64,000 nucleotides of DNA from Teratosphaeria epicoccoides (Eukaryota > Ascomycota > Dothideomycetes > Mycosphaerellales > Teratosphaeriaceae): assembly GCA_021401465.1 (NCBI GenBank), contig JADDMT010000038.1:186001-250000 (forward strand), read 5' to 3'. A program made the position numbers and the translations under genes. The number at the start of each line of letters is the position of its first letter. The first letter of the stretch is position 1. Under the pieces are notes generated by a model. That model saw only the letters and a list, made by a program, of their open reading frames with translations. It did no database searches and was not told where the DNA came from. Shown in pieces: positions 57,051 through 64,000 of this stretch.

Positions 57051-57313
57051 GGCAGCTCAGCTAGTCCATCATGCAACCAACCGCTTGACTGGTTGACATG
57101 GGTAAATGCTGGTTGACGGGTTGGTTGCTTGCTGGCAGGTCCACTACTGGTTGATACGGCTGACTTGACTGACGATGCTGCCGAATCCTTGTAATGTTGA
57201 ACCTTGAACATCATTTGTTGATTCTTCCTGATATCAGCAGAGTGGTTGATTGACCGATGAAATCATTGGCGCAGGTGGCGTCGCGGGTCGACTTCACTGC
57301 TCATTTAGCCTCC

Positions 57314-58318
57314 TCATGCCAGATCACGCAAATACGGTATAGCAGCCATAGCACCATGTCTCTCAACACTCTTGGTAGCGGCCGCCGTGGCAAATTCGAG
57401 TGCCGCATTGTAAGTAAAAGCGTCCTTCACCCTCGCCACAGCATAAGCGCCCACAAAGGTATCGCCAGCAGCAGTGGTGTCCACGACCTTGACCTTCTTG
57501 GCTGCAACACGACCAGACTCTCCAGACTTGGTGACATACACCAGGCCTTGGCCACCGAGAGTCATGATCACAGTGTCTTTCACACCTCTCTCCAGAAACA
57601 AAGCAGCCAGCTTCTCTGCTGACGGCAGCTTGTGGTCTCCTGTGGGACCTGAGAGTATTGCTGACTCGCTCTCATTCATGATCAATGTATCGATATGGGA
57701 GAAGATTGCATCCGGTATTGGTGACGCTGGTGCCGGGTTAAAGATGACGTGCTTGCCTTTTTCGCTGGCGGCTTTGATGTTGTGCAGTACCTGTGACAAA
57801 ATCAATCGGCATCAGTGATGGATTGAGCAATGTCTTAAAGCTGATATGCTCACCACCGGCACTGGTATCTCGAGCTGAAACACCACCACATCGGCATCTG
57901 ATGGAACAAGATCCCAATCTTTGCCTACACCGCCATCCGCAACCTCCTCAAAAGCATAGTTAGCACCTTTCGTGAACAGAATCCTGTTCTCTCCGGTGGC
58001 CTCATCAACAATGATCACAGAGACTCCAGTCTTCTGTCCCCGCACTCGACGGACCCTGCTGCCATCAATGCCTTCCTTCTTCATAGCTTCGAAGTAGTCA
58101 TTACCAAATCCATCATCACCAACATTGCCGACCATCTGCACCTCAATGCCATCCGCAGCTAGTCGTGCAGACGCGACTGCCTGGTTGGCGCCTTTACCAC
58201 CAAAACCGGTATCAAAAGATTCCGCCGTGAGTGTCTCGCCTGCTTCTGGTATACGGGAAGTCCGAGTGATCATGTCAATATTGAGCGAGCCGATAATCGC
58301 TATTCGACGCTTGGCCAT
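57314..58318 (-). CDS. RBK1: Ribokinase (PfkB family)
   Basis: Exons 58318-57854 and 57790-57314 join in phase 0 across a 63-bp intron; the product is 313 residues, the normal length. The enzyme phosphorylates D-ribose at O5 with ATP, feeding the pentose phosphate pathway. Landmarks: IAIIGSLNIDMITRTSRIPE at the N-terminus, the PfkB-1 region GFGGKGANQAVASARL near 40, NESESAIL in the middle, and the PfkB-2 signature DTTAAGDTFVGAY near 256-268 with the catalytic Asp. The GAGD consensus has Ala in place of the first Gly (AAGD), seen in other active members. The ATG lies directly before the first beta-strand. Confidence 0.95.
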
Positions 58319-58533
58319 GCTCGTATGCAGTCACTCGGCTGAATGTATAGATGCAGAACAATAAGATCTTCGAACTGACGGGAAAGTGCAATTGGAAGTT
58401 ATGGATGCATGCGGGGCAACATCGGCAGAAAAATGTTATTATCACTTATGGTGCCTAGTATACTACCATAACCAAATGTTCACTTCCGCGAGCCTAACAT
58501 GTATTGTGGGACTGTCTTGATCAATTTTTCAAA

Positions 58534-61278
58534 TTAACATCGGTCCCATGGCATCTCCAGCTCGACGCCAGCTTGTGAATTCTTCAGAACAGGAGCTGGC
58601 GGACTCTGCTGCACAATAGCGTCTAGCTCCGTCTGATAGCGGCGGGCAGCAATCTCTGTCAACCCCGTATGATGGCTGCCACTAGCGCTACGTCTCGATG
58701 TTTGATCGACGCGCTGACGACTGCTACGTTCGCTGTGATGGCTAGCATGATCGCGGCGACCGCTGCGATGACTCGCTGGCTTCGACGGACTGAGATCTGC
58801 AGCACTGCCGCTCCGTTGTACTTCCTTCCACTCGTCAAACGTCATCTCGTTCTTCTCGATGCCATGCGCAGCTCCTTTGACGTACTTCGTTGGCAGCACT
58901 ATGCGCTCTTGTGGCTTCGAAGCTTCGCTCAAAGGATGCGGCGAGATCCACCCGCCGCCAGCAAATATCGTCGGCCCCTCCTCAGGCGCCGGGATGGATA
59001 TTCTTGAGGGTCTGGAAGAGCGTTTGCTATTGCTGCAGCTGTGAGCAGAGGCGACACACGCATTCCTACCAGACAGTGCTGTATTGCGTTCGAATGCCTC
59101 CCGCTGGTGGCCTCTCGCAATCGAAGGTTGATGTGACCCCTTCCTAATCGATCCTGGTTGTGTCCAGCCTTGCCCGATCTCATTCCAGCCGCCATTGCTG
59201 GACCCCTGCCTGCTGTCCGCGCGGGCTTGTATTATAGCGTCAACAAGCTCCTTCTCCGACAAATGGGAAGCACGGGAAGAGTGATGCGATGCTGCAGTCT
59301 CTTCAAAGAATCCGCCCAATTCAATAGCATCAGCCGAATTGCGATGGATGTTCTTCTGCGCAGCACTGTGGGCACGGGAGGGAGGGGCAGCATCTTCGTG
59401 CGAGTCCTTGTTCTGAGCCCATCCGCCATCGCTGCCTACCTTTTGACTGACACTGCCATGAGCCCACTCTTCATCATTGGCTTTACTCCAATCACTGTTT
59501 TCATTGATATGTTGTACACCTCCAGACAGATGGTTCGAGGCCCGTGACTTGTGAGAAAAATTGTGGGACACCACTGCCTCCTCAGACATGCCGCCCAATC
59601 CAGCGTCTTCCCACTCGCCATTGCTAGCCTGGCTGCTGTGCTTGGCGGATGGCGCGTGGCCCTCCCATCTATCCTTGATGCTTGTTGCCCTGTGATCAGA
59701 AGTCGCTTGCTGACCGATATCTTGTCGTTCTCCCGTGCTGACCCTTGCACCGTGCTTGCTGGCCGGCACATTGTCGTCCGAGCCTTGCTTGCTCTGACCT
59801 GCGGATTTGCTCGCAGGGCCAGCTCGTTTAGCACCTTCGCCCCAGTCACCAGCGAGCTCTTTGGCGTTGTGCTGGCCCATTGGTGGATCGCAATCCCAAG
59901 CATTACTGGTGTTCACCGCTGATCTGCTCTTGGGACTATTCTGGTTTGCGACGCCGTCCCAACCACCATTGCTGGCTCTGACCAACTCGCTGTTGATGTT
60001 GATTTGTTGAACAGCGTTTTTGAGGCTCTCCTTGGAGGCCTCGGATCTCTGCATAGAATGAATCGATGCTGACGGCATCTTTTCAAAAATGTTCAGAGAG
60101 CCAGAGCCTTGCACGGAAGAATACTTCGGATGCTCGACCGGGCTCTCGACTGTCTGCTTGACACTTGTCTGGACTGCTGCCGTCACGGACCTCAAGGCAT
60201 TGCTGTTCGCAGAGATCTGCTTGACAGCATCTCGAAGGCTCTTCATTGATGCTGCTGCCGAGTGCCTAGACTGCTTGGAATGTGTTGAGGCCGGTGGCGG
60301 CGCATCCCAAATCTCACCAAATGGGACACCAGAGTCTTTGCTCGAACTATGGATAGACTCTACCCAAGCATGCTTCGGCGGAGTGTTCGGCTTGTATGAG
60401 GCTGGCTTTGGTGAAGTAGAAAGAGCAGAGATCAGAGCCGTCGCCGCGGTCCTTGCGGCCACCGCACATTCTCCATCGGCTTGTCGGCGCGTCTTCTGCT
60501 GCTTGTCACTGCCCTCAGACGGGGCGGCCTGGCGCGACATGTTCATGCTCGGCTTTGAAGCCGTGCGGTATGAAGTCGATGGTAAGATGAAGAGCACCCG
60601 CGTTGACATAGGTGCAGGATCAGAAGCAACAGCAGGAATTTTGGTCAGCTTCGGAAGGTTGGATGTGATTTCCTGGTTGGTCTTGCCAACAGCCTGGGCC
60701 TTACGTTGCGCTCTGCTCTGCTCCACAGGGTCAGCTGGAGCGTTCCTAGACCTTGTGACGTACTTTGTCGAAGGCTCCAATGGTGTAGAATATGGGACAG
60801 TAGCGCCGTGGTGCCTAATTTTTGCTTGAGCTGTGTCAGGTTTCTTTCGAGGCTTGACGTTTGGTGGTAAAAAGAAGCCTCCCGGTTTCTCCTGCTGAAT
60901 GAGCGATGGTGGCCTGACTGTATGCTTTGAGGCGAAACTTGCGACATCGGATTCGAGCCCCTTGACACGATGAGCGGCTTGCGCTTTTTCTGCAAGTGTC
61001 ACGGCAGCGAGCTTCTTGAGCAAGCTACCGTCCAGTGCGGTTTGCCTCCTCTGTGCCTGATTTTGCCCAGCATGGTCTAATGCTGACGACCCATTCCACA
61101 CGGTGGGTGAGCGGTCGTCAATCTCGGAGTAGCGGCTGCCGCGGCTGCTGACGCTCCATCGTCCTGAGCGAGGGCCGTTGATATCAGAGGCTTGTGACGA
61201 TGTTTCGTCCTCAATCTCAGCGTGGACGCTGCCGAAAGAGTCGTCGATGTACGAAACCTGGCCCGAAAAGGTGGACAT
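58534..61278 (-). CDS. Large disordered protein with tryptophan-centred repeats
   Basis: Single exon, 914 residues from ATG 61278 (MSTFSGQVSYIDDSFGS); the frame above has only a GTG. It is Ser/Ala/Gln/His-rich without globular domains. The middle holds a degenerate repeat: SMKSLRDAVKQISANSN (about 344-360), SKESLKNAVQQININSEL (about 415-432), SNHLSGGVQHINENSDW (about 581-597), SEKELVDAIIQARADS (674-689). Several are followed by an Asn/Ser-Gly-Gly-Trp or acidic-Trp element. There are 17 tryptophans (41, 61, 305, 324, 440, 461, 479, 538, 556, 597, 605, 620, 698, 705, 777, 817, 911), mostly flanked by Gly, Asp, Glu, Asn or Ser. Short ordered-looking motifs sit at the C-terminus (KNEMTFDEWKEVQRSGS and LEMPWDRC). 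No family recognised; not a shadow, since no stop occurs over 2.7 kb and the composition is consistent. Confidence 0.75.
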   Translation of the reverse strand: MSTFSGQVSYIDDSFGSVHAEIEDETSSQASDINGPRSGRWSVSSRGSRYSEIDDRSPTVWNGSSALDHAGQNQAQRRQTALDGSLLKKLAAVTLAEKAQAAHRVKGLESDVASFASKHTVRPPSLIQQEKPGGFFLPPNVKPRKKPDTAQAKIRHHGATVPYSTPLEPSTKYVTRSRNAPADPVEQSRAQRKAQAVGKTNQEITSNLPKLTKIPAVASDPAPMSTRVLFILPSTSYRTASKPSMNMSRQAAPSEGSDKQQKTRRQADGECAVAARTAATALISALSTSPKPASYKPNTPPKHAWVESIHSSSKDSGVPFGEIWDAPPPASTHSKQSRHSAAASMKSLRDAVKQISANSNALRSVTAAVQTSVKQTVESPVEHPKYSSVQGSGSLNIFEKMPSASIHSMQRSEASKESLKNAVQQININSELVRASNGGWDGVANQNSPKSRSAVNTSNAWDCDPPMGQHNAKELAGDWGEGAKRAGPASKSAGQSKQGSDDNVPASKHGARVSTGERQDIGQQATSDHRATSIKDRWEGHAPSAKHSSQASNGEWEDAGLGGMSEEAVVSHNFSHKSRASNHLSGGVQHINENSDWSKANDEEWAHGSVSQKVGSDGGWAQNKDSHEDAAPPSRAHSAAQKNIHRNSADAIELGGFFEETAASHHSSRASHLSEKELVDAIIQARADSRQGSSNGGWNEIGQGWTQPGSIRKGSHQPSIARGHQREAFERNTALSGRNACVASAHSCSNSKRSSRPSRISIPAPEEGPTIFAGGGWISPHPLSEASKPQERIVLPTKYVKGAAHGIEKNEMTFDEWKEVQRSGSAADLSPSKPASHRSGRRDHASHHSERSSRQRVDQTSRRSASGSHHTGLTEIAARRYQTELDAIVQQSPPAPVLKNSQAGVELEMPWDRC

Positions 61279-61777
61279 CGCCTTGGCTGTGTGTACACAT
61301 GCGGGCAAGAAGACAGCTGGATAAATTGGCTCGCTGTCGCAAAGCTCGTACCGAGTGTCGGCTAACAGGAGTCGCTGCGAGTGCACCTTTGATCCCTTTC
61401 TGCGGACCTGTCACCACATGATGAGAGCTTGGACATGAAGTCGGGGATGGAATTTTCCCGCACTAGCGTCCGCGACTGTCTCGCCAATTGCGCCCTCCCG
61501 AGTCAAGCGCTCCTTCCCCTCGCGTCAGAGCCCGCACATGCTGGTCCGCAAGCCGGTCATGGCATATTCAATCGCCGTAGTGTAGGATGATGGTCAGGAT
61601 GGATACCAGCGCCAAGGCTCGCGATCACGGCCATGATGGTGAGTCATCGTTCGGTGCGTTTAATGCTCGCCAACACCGCCATGAGGATCAGGTCATCGTT
61701 CATTGAGTTTGATGTTGGTACGGCTACTTACTGAAGGAAGTCCGTTCCTCCACGAACTCATCGCGATGCGGTCTTGC
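61279..61777. other. Intergenic with imperfect direct repeat
   Basis: Promoter of the tryptophan-repeat gene and 3' flank of CAB5. It contains two related segments, about 61632-61662 and 61680-61712 (shared GTCATCGTTC core followed by GTTTAATG/GTTTGATG). No gene. Confidence 0.5.
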
Positions 61778-62599
61778 TCATAGTTTGGCCTTCTCCCGCA
61801 GTTTCTCTTTCTCCCACGACCTTTTGATCCACCAACTGCGCACATAGCTCCACGTAGCGCTCGCAGCCGCCACTGGCGGACAGAGTAACAATGCCCAAGC
61901 CCACCATTGCGGATGGCTTCTCTTGACCACAGCCATGACTTTATCCATTTCCCTTTTCAAATCCTCTTTGTCACCGTCATTCCACACAACCACTCCTGCA
62001 CCCTCTCCTCGTCGCAGGCACCTTTGCGCCTTGTCCCTGACGTCCCATTGCGACGCTACCCTGTTCTTCGCATCCTCTTCTGTCAAGTGAGCATCTCTCG
62101 CACGAAGCCGCTGCATCTGTATCGCCGGATCGCTCACAGCAACAACCATGATCGTGCCACAGAGAGGTTCCCATTCACTCTCGAATAGCAAAGGAACGTC
62201 AAGCACAACTGCCCAGTAGCCGCGCAAGTATGCCACCAGCACTTGCCGATACATCTCTTTCCGCACCGCAGGATGCACAATGCGATTCAATGCTTTGCGG
62301 TCTTTCTCCTTGCCTTCACCAAAGACTCGCCGTCCTAGAGCTGGCCGGTTGAGCGGTCTGCCCTTGTCATTCGGGCCGTTGTCGCCACCAATTTCTGGTA
62401 ACGGCTCGACAAGAAGGTCTGGTGTGGATGGGCCAAAATGTGCGACAATTTGCTTGTAGCCGTTGGTACCGGGCTCGACAACTTGACGGGCAATCTTATC
62501 GGCGTCAACAACCGGAAGGTCATAAGGCGGGGAGGCAAGGATCGATGAGACGGTGGACTTTCCGGTAGCTATACTGCCCGTGAGACCCAGGAGCAACAT
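61778..62599 (-). CDS. CAB5: Dephospho-CoA kinase
   Basis: Single exon, 273 residues. It catalyses the last step of coenzyme A synthesis, ATP-dependent phosphorylation of the 3'-hydroxyl of dephospho-CoA. The P-loop is GLTGSIATGKST (residues 5-16), then VVDADKIARQVVEPG (about 30-44, substrate Asp), RRVFGEGKEKDRKALNRIVH (about 89-108), VVLDVPLLFESEW (about 132-144), and the LID-like segment RARDAHLTEEDAKNR. The C-terminal 50 residues contain a hydrophobic helix (WWAWALLLCPPVAAASATW) and a basic tail, consistent with the membrane-attached form of other fungal Cab5 proteins. The start is firm, since the P-loop begins at residue 5. Confidence 0.95.
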   Translation of the reverse strand: MLLLGLTGSIATGKSTVSSILASPPYDLPVVDADKIARQVVEPGTNGYKQIVAHFGPSTPDLLVEPLPEIGGDNGPNDKGRPLNRPALGRRVFGEGKEKDRKALNRIVHPAVRKEMYRQVLVAYLRGYWAVVLDVPLLFESEWEPLCGTIMVVAVSDPAIQMQRLRARDAHLTEEDAKNRVASQWDVRDKAQRCLRRGEGAGVVVWNDGDKEDLKREMDKVMAVVKRSHPQWWAWALLLCPPVAAASATWSYVRSWWIKRSWEKEKLREKAKL

Positions 62600-62905
62600 G
62601 GTGCAAACACTTTGTTTTTGTAACGGTATGACCTGGTTCGAGGCTGTTCATGAAGCTCGAGCTGCACGTGAATGCCTCGGTCGTGACGGTGGTCCAAATG
62701 TGCCAATTCCACATGCATGTGTTTCTTGATATCACGTGTTTGCTTGAATTGAGCTAGTTGTTTGCCAAATGCTACTTCACTAGCGATTGTTATTGTGATT
62801 CAATGCTATTGTCAGCTCAGTTATAAGTGATTCCTCCTCGCCGCCATCAACTTACTATGTTACACCCTCAGATTACTATAATATCGCTCCTAACAAGGTA
62901 CCAAA
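62600..62905. other. Transition into AT-rich repeat-like DNA
   Basis: CAB5 promoter, then from about 62750 the base composition shifts to TA-dinucleotide-rich sequence that continues to the right edge. Confidence 0.55.
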
Positions 62906-63808
62906 ATGGCTGAAGAATCCACTACTAGCTCACCTGAACCTGAGCTGCCACCTCTAGCGCCAGTGTAAGTTGTTTCCGCGCTCACAGCGTACTTACAGAG
63001 GTAGTCGCTAACTTGTAGTAGTAGTTTGCGCTGTCTAGAGACTAAGAATACTGCTAATTAGTAGTATAAGTCTGAAGAGAGCTAGTAGTACGATTACAAC
63101 ACTAGCCTCAAGGAGAAAGATGCCCTCCTACGTAAGTACGACATAGCTAGCCGTATCATAGAGACTGACGAAGGCAAGCTAGCTATCGATCTATGCAACG
63201 AATGCACTAAGCGCGGTTATGAGTGTAGGGTCTAGTCCTAGCGTAATGATGCGGCTTGCGCATTCTGTAAGCGCAACAATCGCGTTAGATGTCGCGCTAA
63301 TCGCTAGCATGAGCTGTCGATTAAGGAGAAAATGGGGGCAGTTAAGTCGAGGCTTACTGCGATTAAACTGCGACTAGACGCATCCGATATGCGCATCGAC
63401 GCGCGGCTTAGCAATATGGAGGGTATGCTTGGCGGTACTAGAGACATTAATGATGTTAATAATAATAGCAACGTGCGGTCTGTTATAGCAAGGTTTAGTG
63501 TAGTTAAGGGGCGGTTAGCTATGCTAGCAGAGCATGTTGCTAGTCTTGTAGACTACAGCAATAGTCAGTTCGCTACAATGCGTGTAGAGCTTGATGCTAT
63601 CATAGAGCGGATAGTTGACGTTAGTCGCACTGTTATAGACAGTGTAATCTATATCAAGGCGCTCTAGGGGGCTGTATTTGCAGGTGCTACGCCGCCGCAC
63701 TATACTGATGAAGAGCGCTATGAGCGCTCTAGAGGTAGCGTGTAGCAGTAGCAGTAGCAGTAGTAGCAGTAGAATGGCAAAGGAGCTCAGGGGTTTAGCG
63801 TTGTTTGA
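62906..63808 (+). pseudogene. Zinc-cluster/coiled-coil repeat-type gene, 14 internal stops, all TAG
   Basis: Exon 1 starts at ATG 62906 (MAEESTTSSPEPELPPLAP), with a donor GTAAGT at about 62967 and an acceptor near 63018 after a CTAAC branch site. One frame then runs to TGA 63806-63808. Inside it stops occur at 63059, 63062, 63083, 63086, 63233, 63239, 63305, 63665 and six times in 63743-63772; every one is TAG. The coding pattern is otherwise intact. It has a cysteine cluster C-x2-C-x6-C-x10-C-x2-C-x7-C (CNECTKRGYEC, then CAFCKRNNRVRC), as in Zn2Cys6 proteins. After it come long helical stretches (KSRLTAIKLRLDASDMRIDA) and a Gln tract now alternating TAG and CAG. CAG-to-TAG or TGG-to-TAG through C-to-T at CpA fits RIP. 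Probably one member of a dispersed repeat family. Confidence 0.7.
63742..63772. repeat. CAG/TAG trinucleotide tract
   Basis: Ten in-frame triplets alternating TAG and CAG, which reads as a former polyglutamine run inside the pseudogene. Confidence 0.8.
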
Positions 63809-64000
63809 ACAGTGCTATCAAGTTAACTATGTCGACGCCTACTACGACTTGGCTGTAAGTAGCATAATTCGATTTTTTATTCAACTCTTTTTTCAGTGAC
63901 TATCGAGACATGTTGAATATCTTTTCAGCGATTTTGCTATCGAATACACTATGACTACGCAATACACTAACGCCAGACTAATAATAAACCTTTTCATTAC
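63809..64000. other. AT-rich right edge
   Basis: AT-rich sequence with T-runs, probably the continuation of the repeat-derived region. No gene visible before the window ends. Confidence 0.5.

Noticed and set aside
62906..63808. Alternative genetic code (TAG as Gln) for the organism
   Set aside because: All other genes in the window read with the standard code and end at TAG, TAA or TGA (for example GSY1, NDK1 and HAT2 end at TAG), so a genome-wide reassignment is excluded.

Overview
The window is nuclear DNA of a filamentous ascomycete (Pezizomycotina; a Dothideomycete is my best guess, an inference from gene families and not a database result). Evidence: spliceosomal introns of about 45-70 bp with GT..AG ends and internal CTNAN branch sites, long single-exon housekeeping genes, Pth11-like rhodopsin-domain receptors (one with a CFEM domain), small cysteine-rich secreted proteins, and decayed gene copies whose stops look like C-to-T mutation. 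There is no operon logic; genes lie on both strands with their own promoters.

Layout, left to right. 0-6 kb: the 3' part of QTRT2 (tRNA queuosine), an AIM6-like phosphodiesterase, glycogen synthase GSY1. 6-14.5 kb: an accessory stretch with two single-exon, six-cysteine secreted proteins (7844-8242 and 9528-9917), a 2EXR/F-box-like frame and a CmcJ/AsaB-like oxidoreductase frame, the last two lacking a clear start. 15-22 kb: glucosidase II alpha (ROT2), nucleoside diphosphate kinase (six exons), TFIIH helicase SSL2/XPB. 22-29 kb: gene-poor, with a seven-helix rhodopsin-domain protein and a single-pass membrane protein. 29-36 kb: PRP45/SNW1 and YIH1/IMPACT sharing a 227-bp divergent promoter, then a disordered protein. 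36-43 kb: a 4-kb stretch without a recognisable gene, then a ten-exon CFEM/Pth11-like receptor. 43-49 kb: XRN1 and an RBAP48/HAT2 WD40 protein, divergent. 50-57 kb: a fossil belt (BTB frame with a TGA, F-box frame with three TGAs, SDHAF1-like LYR fragment) around an intact ankyrin protein and a conserved KEN-type protein. 57-62.6 kb: ribokinase, a 914-residue tryptophan-repeat disordered protein, dephospho-CoA kinase. 62.9-64 kb: a zinc-cluster/coiled-coil reading frame interrupted by 14 stops, all TAG.

How the genes relate: most are independent housekeeping functions (RNA decay and splicing, transcription/repair, ER glycoprotein processing, nucleotide, CoA and glycogen metabolism, chromatin assembly). 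The accessory genes (secreted proteins, CFEM receptor, rhodopsin-domain protein, CmcJ-like enzyme) suggest a fungus that senses and modifies its surroundings. I see no complete biosynthetic cluster, no CRISPR, no tRNA or rRNA gene I can support, and no intact transposon. The strongest candidates for something undescribed are the tryptophan-repeat protein (58534-61278), the TAG-only frame (62906-63808) and the paired secreted proteins.
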